From Phymatolithon calcareum (lineage: Eukaryota > Rhodophyta > Florideophyceae > Hapalidiales), in assembly GCA_977006965.1 (NCBI GenBank), contig OZ345385.1, positions 248,001-312,000 of the forward strand: a stretch of DNA of 64,000 bases, given 5' to 3'. Shown piece by piece: positions 21,370-31,019 of the stretch (positions are counted from its first letter, which is position 1; every line of letters starts with the position of its first letter). A program made the translations under genes and the position numbers. Under the pieces are notes generated by a model. It was not told the DNA's origin, ran no database searches, and worked only from the letters and a program-made list of their open reading frames with translations.

Positions 21370-22000
21370 TAGAGAGTGTATTCAACTGCTATGCATCGAT
21401 GGCCACTGGAGGTCATTAATAGCGCCACATACCTGGGAGTCGAAATTATGGGCGAGGGTGTCTAAACGGGAATGTTCTTAAAGAGACATGGCGGAGCTTT
21501 GCAACGTTTTCTAGAACTCCAGAGCGTCGGTTCTAGCGGTGGGGGTATGAATCCGCGACGTGATATGAGGGTGTACTGTACACCCTCATATCACGTCGCG
21601 GATTCATAGTGTACATGACGTTCCTCCCCCCATGGACAGAATACGGGACTCACCTGACCCCCAGCAACCCTGCTCTGCTCAAGCGAGTAGAGGCCCTCGA
21701 GAATGCCATCATATTGTGCCTGGTCAGAAAAGTATCGGAACGAACCAACGATAGTTTCCGCGCCCTTCTCGCAATGCCCACGGCCAAGGCACAGCGAGAG
21801 CTCCTATCGGCAATTCTGCAGAAGCGGCTACGTATCAGAGTCAGGAACTACGAGGAGGATCTCTTCTTGGACGAGCTCTGGTCAGACTTGCAGACCATTT
21901 GCCGAACCCCTGAGCAGGAACCTAATAGAGTTGGAAGAGGGAGCGCGTAACGCCTTGTGTCCTCATAAAACTGGCACTAATTGTAAATAAAATATTCTCA
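21370..22000 (+). mobile_element. LINE RT remnant split by a palindrome
   Basis: Upstream of the palindrome the plus strand reads EVINSATYLGVEIMGEGV, an RT motif-E-like end. Downstream (21609-21950) it reads WTEYGTHLTP, KRVEALENAIILCLVRKV and SAILQKRLRIRVRNYEEDL, the helical post-RT region common in LINEs. The segment between (about 60-80 residues) is missing, and the palindrome lies exactly at the junction. Confidence 0.6.
21546..21608. repeat. 63-bp perfect palindrome
   Basis: Thirty-one-nt arms pair perfectly around the single base at 21577 (arm text begins tatgaatccgcgacgtgat). It sits inside a LINE remnant at a deletion junction. It could extrude as a cruciform. No promoter or terminator context. 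Confidence 0.97.
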
Positions 22001-22399
22001 TTTGGAGTGAAATCAATGACATAACATTTCTTAGGTGGCACTTCAAACAGATTCATACGTCCTCCATGGCAACAATGAGACTGTTTGATGGAATTATCAC
22101 AGCAGATCTAGCCGTGCTACATATTTACAGTCCTCTGATACAAAGCTTAGATTGAACTGTAGAACTGAGCGTTCATGCGACGGAGGACTTCATGCTCATC
22201 CGGCGAGAATTGGGTTACCTTTTGACACAATTGTCTAAGCCAAGGAATTTATGAGCCAAGCCCATGATTCGATTGATTATTACTCCAAACGTTGTAGTCT
22301 GTGAATGTTCACGAGACAGTTCATCCTTCATATTAGCGGGAACATTTCGGAAGCAGATAGAATGGCTAAAGAGGACGAGAAGTGGTGAAACTGCGCTAG
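22001..22399. other. No supported gene
   Basis: Possible 5-prime flank or N-terminal part of the recombinase pseudogene. Frames here overlap and carry no clear motif. Confidence 0.3.
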
Positions 22400-23629
22400 G
22401 TGTACGGTGGATATGCATTGCCTTCCTGCAAAAGGATGGAGTCCTTAATTCCGCTTTCAAATATAGTCTCCATTTCGCTTGGAGAGTCTTCGAAGACGAA
22501 GAAGAAACAAGCCGAGAAGCTGCTCCGAATGCCAGTTCGTGATCATGGGCTCATGGATCCAGAGAAAGCTACTCCGGAGTCAACAACACTCATTGTCAAT
22601 ATTCTCAACAAATATTCCGGCCTGCTCACCTACGATGGTACGAAGGCCAGACTGTTGAGCAAAGCTTCAGTGGCCGAAATAATTAATGGCCTTCGATGGA
22701 CTTACCGAGATGCTGAACATACCGACATGTGGACTGTTCGAGTCAACGAAGATGGAAGCAGAAGTGCACATGGAAATCCTCTCGAAGGAAACATGTACAT
22801 CAAGGAATTCCGAAAGACACATAACAAAGTTCTGTATGAAGCAGGGATTGCTGCACGATCTGCGCCTCCTCTGTCTGCAAAGCAAATAATTGAGCACGGG
22901 AAAGTATTCTTGATCGGAGATGCAGACAATTTCGAACCCGAACCGCAAGATATTATGCTGCACGCGTTTCTTCTAACTGCGATGAATTATGGCATGCGCT
23001 ATGATGAGCTTTCTAAAGTACGGATGGAGAATTTTAAATGCACGAAATACGGCATTGGTTTTGGCATTGACGAGAGGACCAAGAACTCAACAAAGTATCG
23101 CTCGTAAAGAGTCCGAAGGTGGCCAGGAAAAACATTTGCGAAATGCTTACTCATGGATACCGCTTTTGCGTTAAGTTCTTGGGCCTTTCAGCGTGGTGAT
23201 GCCTCTGGATACTTATTCTGCGACTTTTTAGGAAACCAGACTCGTCGTGTTGTTTATCAAGAAAAATGGCCAAGAAAAGCCTTGGTCGATTTTATGAACG
23301 ATCGGTTTTCAAAAATTGGGCAAGGAATTGGTAACATAAGAGCACATACAGGCCATAGCCCGAAGCGTGTCGTTGTGCAGTTACTTCGGTATGTTGGAGT
23401 TGAAGACGTTCACATTGTGCATTGGTTTGGAATGACCGGAAAAGGGGCGTACGCTCGGTACACAGAGCTGTGTAACGATCCCGATGTACTACCAGTCCCT
23501 GACTTCTCCTCAATAGATGATCTAGAAGCCCATGCTAAGAGAAGACAGGAACTTGACAAGATTCTGGAAAAAGAAGATTTTGAATGTGTTGCTGACTGGC
23601 TTTTCGATTGGAGCAAATGTGAATCGTGA
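22400..23629 (+). pseudogene. Crypton-like tyrosine recombinase
   Basis: Two open frames (22400-23107 and 23153-23629) make one recombinase broken by shifts near 23100 and 23165. The N-terminal frame has a helical core-binding region (LIVNILNKYSGLLTYDGTK) and box I with the first catalytic Arg in NYGMRYDELSKVRMENF. The second has box II, IRAHTGHSPKRVVVQLLRYVG (H and K/R), HW in IVHWFGMTG and the Tyr nucleophile in GAYARYTELCND. This R-H-K/R-H/W-Y pattern is that of tyrosine recombinases carried by Cryptons in oomycetes and fungi. No reverse transcriptase lies beside it, which argues against DIRS. Cryptons lack terminal repeats, so the boundaries are unknown. Confidence 0.72.
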
Positions 23630-24504
23630 GAAAGGTAAAGGTTTTTAAAACGACATCCTTCTTCTTTTCAGCGCTCCTAATTCAACATTTCCAAACCTGC
23701 GCGCCGTCAGAATGCTCTAGATCGTAATGTGAGGCCACCATCAAGATCTACCCTTTTCAAAGAATACCCTTTGTCGGAGCAGCAAGGCCGGAGACGGTAT
23801 GGAGGTATGGCGATCTTCTCAGATTTGCCGACTTCAATCATGCCATCACCAACCTCTTGAGATCATACACTGCGTGCAGACCACCGATAATGGCATACAC
23901 GCCTCTACAAGACAACTACCGCCGGTGCCCTGCACCGATCGATACCAATTTTCATGTCTCGGCGACACATCCGGCGCAAGCGGGAAAGCGAGCAAGCGCG
24001 ATGACATCCGGGCGCTGATCGACATCCCTAATAACTGTCTTGGGGCCGCAACCCGTGGCAGTCGAGGAGCGGCGCCGCACAGAGGATCCCCGTGCAGTGT
24101 CGAGCCGCAACTAGCGGCATTCGAGAAGCCAGGTGTGTGTGTGTGTCTGGGTCTGTCAGCGTGAAAAATTTGTCCCGTATGTCTTTGCCAGTCAGCTTTA
24201 GAGGCATTGTTGCATGACCAGCTCAGAGTAGCGTCTCAGTTTCCGGCCTTTTTAAGTAGAAGAAAGAGCATGTTGAGTCAAAGCCGTTAGTGCCGAATGA
24301 AGATGCATCACTGTCCGATTGAGTCATGAGTCCCGCCAAAGTTGGTGCCAGAATGGTACAGAATACTCAAAAATAATTCAGAATACTGGCATAAAATGGC
24401 TCAGGTTTGCAGCTTGGACGAATAAATAATCCAGTCAAAAAGCCAGGAAAAATAAATCGAGAATACTGAATAAAAGAATAACCCAGATTACAATTTTATT
24501 TTCC
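23630..24504. other. GC-richer flank, no gene assigned
   Basis: 23.7-24.16 kb is GC-rich with frames such as LLRSYTACRPPIMAYTPLQD, which may be the 3-prime part of the recombinase element. 24.2-24.5 kb is AT-rich with repeats of the word gaatact. A short (GT)n run lies at about 24131. Confidence 0.3.
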
Positions 24505-24830
24505 CTATCTATGCTGCACAGTCTGTTTCCTGTGTTTCAGTCGTAAAAATCTAGGTATTGAATGGAGTTCTTTTGTCTTGTCGAACGGAATTTTTCTCTT
24601 TCTATTCGATTCAAGGTTTTCTCCTTCCTTTGGCAGGAGTGTCGATCGAAGTTCTTCTGCAGATTTGTTCGCTATTAGGTGCTTCATCGCTTCATCAAAC
24701 GGTTCTCTTGTTTCCATCACTGCCATATTATTACTGTGGCTTAAAGTTCTTCTGAGTTCTCTTCGTCCTGTCGGTTCGTTCAGAAACTTTCCTTCTTTCG
24801 CTCCCTGCAGAGTGCGCAATGGCACAACTC
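24505..24830 (-). mobile_element. LINE-B-type C-terminal fragment
   Basis: The minus-strand frame carries ALRTLQGAKEGK-like text, METREPFDEAMKHLIANKS, SNRKRKIPFDKTKEL and RLKHRKQTVQ, colinear with LINE-B. It is truncated at both ends and has no 3-prime tail. Confidence 0.7.
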
Positions 24831-25079
24831 CTGGTTTTGATGGCCATCTTACTCACTTGTGAGCATCTTTGAAACTGTCCTACGTCGTTCAAGAAGCTTC
24901 TCTCACACTATTTCGTATGCCAGAGATCGTCAACCAGAAACAGGTAGCCTTTCTCTTTGAACCATGCGAAAGCTTAATTCACATCTTCCCGGAGCTACGA
25001 AGAACTTTCCTCGACTGCGGCTGATGTTGATGCTCCTGCTAGGAGCATGATTGGCGCGATTTCGGATATTGTTATAGCC

Positions 25080-25259
25080 AGCGTGGCTCCCTATCCAAGG
25101 AAAATGTTCTCAATCCTATCAGAGAAGCGGAAGCGAATATCTTCATCAAAAGCAAGTCCTTGCAATGCTATGGTTTTATCAACACCGACCATTTCGACTA
25201 TGCCATGCGCACGTCAAAGGACTGCAGTCGCCGCCGTTACTTTGGAAGCAGATACGGGG
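25080..25259 (+). other. Coding-like target of the LINE-B insertion
   Basis: A plus-strand frame (REAEANIFIKSKSLQCYGF, then INTDHFDYAMRTSKDCSRRR) ends at the LINE-B insertion and resumes after the TSD with stops. No domain is recognised. Confidence 0.25.
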
Positions 25260-25272
25260 TATTGCATCGAGT

Positions 25273-25441
25273 TTTTTTTTCCTTTCAAGTTTATTTAAAA
25301 GCCCCACAGACTTCCGAAGATATGGGCAAGGTTTCCTCTGATGCTACCTACCTTTGTGTAGCTCACAAAACGTCCACCAGAATGGCGGACGGGAAAATTC
25401 AGGACTCGAAGTAGTCCTATTTCAGTCCTCTACGGGATTGT
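25273..25441 (-). mobile_element. LINE-B 3-prime fragment with 13-bp TSD
   Basis: 169 bp of LINE-B 3-prime UTR on the minus strand, ending with a run of A (T-run at 25273). The TSD tattgcatcgagt is perfect at 25260-25272 and 25442-25454. It is severely 5-prime truncated and has the same tail as the fragment at the right edge of the window. Confidence 0.9.
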
Positions 25442-25454
25442 TATTGCATCGAGT

Positions 25455-26360
25455 GCTTTAAAATTCTATCCGGTATACTATGTTTGCCTTCAACACCTCT
25501 TGCGGTAAAGCTGAGCGATACTCCATGAAGTAGTTCCGATATGCTTAATACCTCACGATATACTGCAACCGTTCGTCGACGACTTGCAGACTACAAAGTT
25601 TAGTTACAACGAAATTCTGTTTTTGAATGCTGACTCCGGTGACGAGCATTGCTTTCAGAGAGATCAACTTGGTCGACGCGTCTTGCAATTGCCATTGAAG
25701 AGCATTCATAGTGTCCCTTATATGTGTGGAGCAGACAGTTCGACGTAGTTTTGACTTGAGTTTAGCCCTTATGCCGCTGAAATTCTCTGGGTATGTCCTT
25801 GAGCCAACTGTCCGCAAGATAGACTGTTAATCTTTAAGAATGTTGCGCATGGACACTATTGTTTCATTGAAGAGATCACTGATGCTAACACGGATGTCTG
25901 CTGGAGACGATTGAAGGCGGGTCTACTCGTCGCCGATATGTCGCATCAAACGAATGAGCTTATCTCTCAGTGCGATTAAGAAGAATTTTAGAGACACTGT
26001 GGCCTGTAGGTTTCCTTAAATTCGATGGAAATCAGTGCGCTCTAGAGTTTGACACCTCATTCGTACTGTGCCGTCCGTAACGAAAAAATTCAACTTGTGC
26101 ACCAAAACGATAGGCACTGTAACAAAATATATCCGAGTTGTCGCCCGTATGTTCGTGCTTTTCAAAAACTGGATATGAATTAAATACTTGTATTGGTGAC
26201 CAATTGTAGCTTTGCTGCTGCGAAAATAAGGTCATCAAGGTGCTTTACGCCATCATCTCACTTCTTTTTTAACTTTATCTTCTTAATCTGTAGAAAATCT
26301 TTCCCTGAGTAATGCCGCCATTGAAATATAGCGAACCAAAAACTAATCCCAGTCGCTTGC
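25455..26360. other. No named feature
   Basis: Weak coding-like pieces on both strands, all with stops. Nothing is assignable. Confidence 0.25.
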
Positions 26361-26821
26361 TCAACTCACCCGAAAAAGACTAGTAGGACAGTTATTTCTC
26401 ACAACTTTATGAATGATAACGGAAATCGATATGCTGCCAGTGTTTTCGAACCGCCTTCTACATGCACTAGAAGCTGCAATATTTTTCATAAAGCCCTCAA
26501 AAGTCACCTTTTCACTTTGAAGTGGACCGAAAAGGTAGGGGGTATGTTGCATCGTCTGGGCTCTATAAATGTAAGACGCTGAATATTCCAAGGAGCTCAC
26601 AAGAACCAGCTCTACCTTGAATCAACCCATCCCAACTCGGGACTAGGCCAAGGCTCCTCCGGGTAGTAGACGGCTTGTCCGTGTTCGGCGCTTCCTACAT
26701 AAAAGGTGGAGGTGTAGGCTTCCAGAAATGTTTGTGGAATCCTTTCGCGAGTGGTTTTTGTTTGAAAGATATGGCTTCCAAGTATTACCCGCCTTACTTC
26801 TTGGGCACTCAATAGAAACAA
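26361..26821 (-). pseudogene. Degraded coding sequence, unrecognised
   Basis: Two minus-strand frames join by a shift near 26605: FLLSAQEVRRVILGSHIF and QTFLEAYTSTFYVGSAEHGQ, then LEYSASYIYRAQTMQHTPYL and FGPLQSEKVTFEGFMKN. The text is protein-like, but I recognise no family. Confidence 0.3.
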
Positions 26822-27742
26822 CCTTGTGGGGATGAAAGGGAGGTGTTTATGTGTGTGTGAACTGCTTGCTTCCCCCGTGGTGCTCGCAAGGCAGTGCTTT
26901 ATTGCTGAATTATAACGGCAGGTCGCTATTTATGCCAGTTAATTAAGAAAGCACGCCTTCTTCTCTGGAAGCGAGGTGCACACATGGCTCCCGGTTTCCT
27001 CTTGAACAAAAACAGCCTTTTGTTAACAGGGAGCACTGAACGTTTGGAACGTGTCTAATGGGAATGTGTTCTGTTGAAGAAAGAAGAAAATGAGTGGCGA
27101 CAACCTCCGCCAGGGGCACATGTCTGGACCTAAGATCTACCCCATAGCAAGGATGTTTATTATTACAGAATATACCATCGATACTTTTTGAAAGCTCTGA
27201 TATTCATTGATATTGCATACAAGATACTGATAATCAATAGTCAAGCTGACACTGGAGTATCGATGTTCGTTCCTATCACCGCCCGGTTTCGTCCGCAGCG
27301 GATATCAGCGGTCTGTACTATACAATATACTGTATAGTACAGTATTTGAAAACGGGTACTGTACAACGAACAGAGAGCACCACTTTTTATGATAGCTGAT
27401 AGAAAAAGAAGACAAGGGAAGCTCTACCTCTGAAATTAATTTTAGAATTTACATCCTATTGCAAGCATCGATTCTGTATAGACCTTCGGGCTTTGAGCCG
27501 CGGCGCAACGGCGCATATCTCAACACGGGTCCACCAACCAGGCACCTTGACCTCCTTGCGGACCCTTCGCGCAAGTGCGCGTTGGAGCCTTGAGCACACG
27601 CAAGACCACGTACGGCACAAGTGCTGTGCGCGGGTTAGTGATGATATGTTTTACGGAAGACTAACCGTGCAAGATCACTGCTAAGGCACATACGCCAAAG
27701 CTTGGCTACTGCATCGCCTGACGCTCGGTCAGCTCGACGACT
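26822..27742. other. Intergenic; one small palindrome
   Basis: Contains a near-perfect 30-bp palindrome at 27313-27342 (ctgtactataca...ctgtatagtacag, one mismatch) and a 10-bp inverted pair catcgatact / agtatcgatg about 80 bp apart (27173, 27256). 27.49-27.74 kb is GC-rich and is probably the 5-prime part of the P1 copy that follows. Confidence 0.5.
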
Positions 27743-28097
27743 ATGCGTACACCGTCTCCTGGCAATCTGGTCGCAGGAGTCCGCGACTTCAGACTGGCAG
27801 TAGGAGTCCTCCCCCAGTAGGTCAACATCAGCACCCGCGATAACCCGGATCGGGGGCACTATGAGTGGATTCATTGGGGCGAGGCTCTTCGCTCCGCCGA
27901 AATGTGGCAGTTCGGCGGCCCGTGGCGAACCTTAATCGCCGACATCAAGACGGCGAAACTGCTCGCTTCCATAGAGTTTCTCCATGAATTGAAGGAGCAA
28001 ATCGTGTGGGAGATTGTGGAACAAGTTTACAACGCCGCCGAATATGCTCGCCATTCAAGAACACCGTCCTTAAAAGTCAAGGCCCATTGTTCCTGAA
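27743..28097 (+). pseudogene. Pseudogene of unrecognised family P1 (copy 2), truncated
   Basis: ATG at 27743 opens a frame colinear with copy 1 (minus strand, 2409-1318): MRTPSPGNL, a TAG where copy 1 has Trp, then GHYEWIHWGEALRSAEMW and FLHELKEQIVWEIVEQVYNA up to a stop at 28095-28097. Homology to copy 1 ends at about 28080, so roughly two thirds of the protein is missing. Upstream homology continues for about 50 bp before the ATG. Function unknown. Confidence 0.6.
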
Positions 28098-28404
28098 GCG
28101 GTTACAACACGCCTCAAGCAATGTTAACCCAATTCAGATACAAGAGTAGAATACCAAGAGGGAGGACTTGCCTGTAAGAGACAGTACGATAGGTAGAACA
28201 AGGAAAAAAAAGACAAGAAGAACCTACACCTCATTAAAACCCCTGAATCTCTACAGACAAAGGAATCATTACCGCGGTAGCGCTCACGCCTTTGGCAGCC
28301 GCTATCGCAATCGCCCCGGATAAGCGCATCTGGACCATAAGGTCGATTATTTCAAACTCATTCTAGTCAGCCTCTCAGCCCGATATCACCGAACGGGACG
28401 ATAT
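28098..28404. other. No recognisable feature
   Basis: Short spacer between P1 copy 2 and the inverted repeat. No coding signal. Confidence 0.35.
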
Positions 28405-28507
28405 ATTGTTTGCAGCATTATGGACCAGCTCCATTGTCGCACTAGCACTCACGGCACCGATAAGTGCTAGTGCGACAACGGAGCTGGTCCATAATACTGC
28501 AAATAAT
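28405..28507. repeat. Long near-perfect inverted repeat (45-nt arms)
   Basis: Arms 28405-28449 and 28463-28507 pair with three mismatches around a 13-nt loop (arm core: tggaccagctccattgtcgc). No flanking repeat or coding function is evident. Confidence 0.95.
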
Positions 28508-28714
28508 TCTGATTTGTTACGACTGGTCACTTGCCTGCATTTCCTGTCGCAAAAAAAGAATGACAAAGGAAAGCACCAAAGATGAACAAACACACTACAC
28601 CACAGTAAGAAAAATTGAGCAGAAGAAAAGTTTTAAGTGTTACTGTAGTAAAAAGGCAGTAAAAGTTGAGCCTAGCGTCAAACACGACGGAAGCAATTAA
28701 GCAATAATCAACGA

Positions 28715-29113
28715 TCAGTCGAACAAACCACCGAACAATTGCGCCATGCCAAGCATTGCATGCCACCCACCGGGCATGTTCTTCCTCTCGGCGACGGCCT
28801 CGGCTAACTTGGCAGCTCGCGTGCGGATAGCAGGTTGCTTCGAGCGTGTTTGACGCACACGTGCACGACCCCCGTTTGCACCCGGGACGTCGGTCGCGGC
28901 AGGCGCGGCTTGAGCTTCCATTTGGGCGAGAACGGCGGCATCGTACGCTTGCACGGCTTGCGCGGCGCGATCATCGATGAGGCGCTGCATCCAGCCGCAG
29001 TCGTACGAGCAATATATGCGCTCGTTCGCGTCCATCGAGCCAGACCCCCAGCGATCGCCCAGATGGCGCTGGCGGCCGCAGTAGTAGCAGCAGATCATTC
29101 GGGTGAACGACAT
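28715..29113 (-). CDS. Small zinc-binding protein, 132 aa, unrecognised
   Basis: Clean open frame from ATG (29113-29111) to TGA, GC-rich and with strong third-position GC unlike its AT-rich surroundings. The N-terminus has a likely zinc site, C9-x2-C12 (CYYCGRQRH) paired with C35-x3-C39 (IYCSYDCGW), the CxxC...YCSxxC pattern of TRASH/MYM-like treble-clef fingers. A helical Ala/Gln-rich middle (AAQAVQAYDAAVLAQMEAQA) and a basic segment (RARVRQTRSKQPAIRTRA) follow, with a Gly/Met-rich C-terminus (HAMLGMAQLFGGLFD). It may be nuclear or nucleic-acid binding. No intron is needed. It is the most intact non-transposon ORF in the window. It could be a host gene or part of a mobile element. Confidence 0.6.
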   Translation of the reverse strand: MSFTRMICCYYCGRQRHLGDRWGSGSMDANERIYCSYDCGWMQRLIDDRAAQAVQAYDAAVLAQMEAQAAPAATDVPGANGGRARVRQTRSKQPAIRTRAAKLAEAVAERKNMPGGWHAMLGMAQLFGGLFD

Positions 29114-30089
29114 GACGGAGCTTCAGAGTTGGGCGACGGGCGAGGATGGTGGGCTTGTTTGCTGCGACGGGAGGTGATGACGGCAAGAGAGTGCGCAACG
29201 AAGCGAAAGCGCGACAGAGAGAGCGCGGGCCATGGTGGTGGGTAACCGTGAAAGAGGTGGGTTTTATTGTATGGGCGGCAGTGCGGCATGGGAAGGTGTG
29301 ATGATCGAAGGTACCCACGAGGCGTGCCGGGAACTCGCGTGGTATTTGATAGTGTGCACGGCGCATTGGCGAGAATGATCGGATCTGGACGATTGTGTGT
29401 TGGCCCGATTGTTATTTAGTTGATTTGGTCCAAAATGGTGCCGTGCTCCCCCCGGTGGTGGTGAGTTTCGTTTGAACGGGGCATAGGCGATGGAAATTTC
29501 GACTGTGTAATGGGAGATAGGGCCCGTCTCAAAAACGACGAAGTATCCGCCCAGCACGGGATACAGCAAACGGACTTTAATTTGTTGTTTGAAATTCCAT
29601 CGGGTGCAGGGTATTATTCCCTTCGAATATGAACGCGACGAGTGCCACTCATGGTTACAAAAGCAAAGTGGGTGCGTTGAGAAAGGAAAGAAAGCACAAT
29701 CAAGTAATCACTGTAAAATTGTTTCTCATTTCTTGGTCGATGCATCTCGACTTAAGTTGCCACATAGGAGTGGCGACGAATGGCCTTAGTAGATGAAAAT
29801 CTTCGAGAAAAGTGGTCTATTTTTCCGGCGAAGATGGCTTATCCTCCGACGACATCTTGCGCCCTACCGGGATGCAAGAATTGAATTACATTCCGCGAAG
29901 GGCTCGCGGATGTCGCCTTGTCCCCAGAAACGAGGGAAACAAGTGATGTCCGCCCTGCATCAATTGTAAGTTGGACCGCTGCTATGTTTCATATATGCTG
30001 CGCCTATGGACACCAAAAAAGGTATCATAGCATCATCAGTTTAGTGGATTTCTATTGGTGCATCTACGACGAACTGACGCCGAAGAGGG
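29114..30089. other. Upstream flank of the zinc-binding ORF
   Basis: GC-rich to about 29.3 kb, then mixed. Frames on both strands overlap without motifs. The promoter of the 28.7-kb ORF should lie here, but I see no clear TATA box. Confidence 0.3.
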
Positions 30090-30165
30090 GAAACAAATCC
30101 CGTGTTTCCCCCATACCGGGGAAACAAATCCCATGTTTCCCCCATTCTGGGGAAACAAATTTTCA
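30090..30165 (+). repeat. Tandem repeat of a self-complementary GGGGAAACA unit
   Basis: About 2.5 copies of a roughly 30-bp unit. Each unit is an inverted repeat, ggggaaaca aatccc(g/a) tgtttcccc. The same word, in parts, recurs at the foldback element that follows (gtttccctc, gaggaaacaaat). Confidence 0.85.
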
Positions 30166-30290
30166 TTTCTGTTTTGTTGAAGTTTTTATGCACTTTTCCG
30201 GGGGAGAACAAATGTATGAAAGTTTCGTTTCGGTTGCCCGCTTTCGCAAGCTTACAACACAAAAACGGGACGTTTCAGGGGACAAGCAGT

Positions 30291-30455
30291 ATGTGGACCA
30301 CTTTTTTGTGACACAAATGATGTGCGTGAGGCTCGGTGTGGGTCCTCGGGGACACAATTGCCCCTCGGGCTTCGCCCTCGGGTCTAATTGTGCCTCCTCG
30401 GGCCTCACACCTCTCCTCCCTTACATCATTTGTTTCCCTCAAAAGTGGTCCACAT
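30291..30455. mobile_element. Foldback element (imperfect 165-bp hairpin)
   Basis: The left arm starts atgtggaccactttt and the right arm ends aaaagtggtccacat. Inner blocks acaaatgatgt / acatcatttgt and gacacaatt / aattgtgcc also pair, and the centre is a tight cgggc ttcg ccctcg hairpin. The arms differ at roughly one fifth of positions. I see no TSD. Probably a MITE or foldback relic. Confidence 0.75.
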
Positions 30456-30611
30456 CCCGTACGTGTAGTGCTGTGCTGCACTACTCGGAGGAAACAAATA
30501 CGCAAGTACGCATAATGCCCAGATATTTAGCAACAAAATATATAGCTCAGATGCCCTTCATTAAAAAAAAGAGAGAATATGGAGCTGTAATCTCGCTTTT
30601 CGGGGAAGTTG

Positions 30612-30670
30612 TGTTCTTTTATTTTGAAAGCCCTCTTCGCTAGCATACGCCGACAGCAGATCAGCTTTAC
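30612..30670 (-). mobile_element. LINE-C 3-prime end fragment
   Basis: Minus-strand tail matching the LINE-C UTR: on plus, ttttattttgaaagccctc then cttcgctagcatacgccg. Truncated after a few tens of bases, possibly extending to about 30740. Confidence 0.5.
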
Positions 30671-31019
30671 TTTTGAGAATGTGCATTCTGTGCGTCGCTT
30701 GATGGTATTTTTCACCTCGAATTAAGAAGCTTTTGCACTGGCGGGCGATGTCATGGGCGATGGCAAAGTCGAGAGACAGCCTGCGCCTGCCGCAAAACTT
30801 AATGCCATGCTTGAGAGGCGTGAAGTAGTCCCAGAAAAGGGCCGCAGTGGCGCCGTTGTACTTTGGATGGGCATGGCGACCGATAATTACGTGCGATTAG
30901 AGAAACTAGGCACGCGCTCTAAGTGGAGTAGAGCTGTGAGGGTGATGACAAAATAGGCGACTGTAATGGCAGGGGAAAACGGTCGAGTCATGAAAAGAGT
31001 TGAGGACGTCACTGCTGTG
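30671..31019. other. No supported gene
   Basis: Moderate GC with frames on both strands. It may be the decayed continuation of the LINE endonuclease fragment to the right. Confidence 0.3.

Noticed and set aside
28971-29366. 131-codon minus-strand frame overlapping the zinc-binding ORF
   Set aside because: Out of frame with the better-supported ORF at 28715-29113; its composition reflects high GC.
30095-30165. Possible CRISPR-like array
   Set aside because: Units are directly adjacent without unique spacers, in a eukaryotic transposon setting.
29918-30643. 241-codon open frame on plus
   Set aside because: It runs through the tandem repeat, the foldback hairpin and an antisense LINE-C tail, so it is open by chance.
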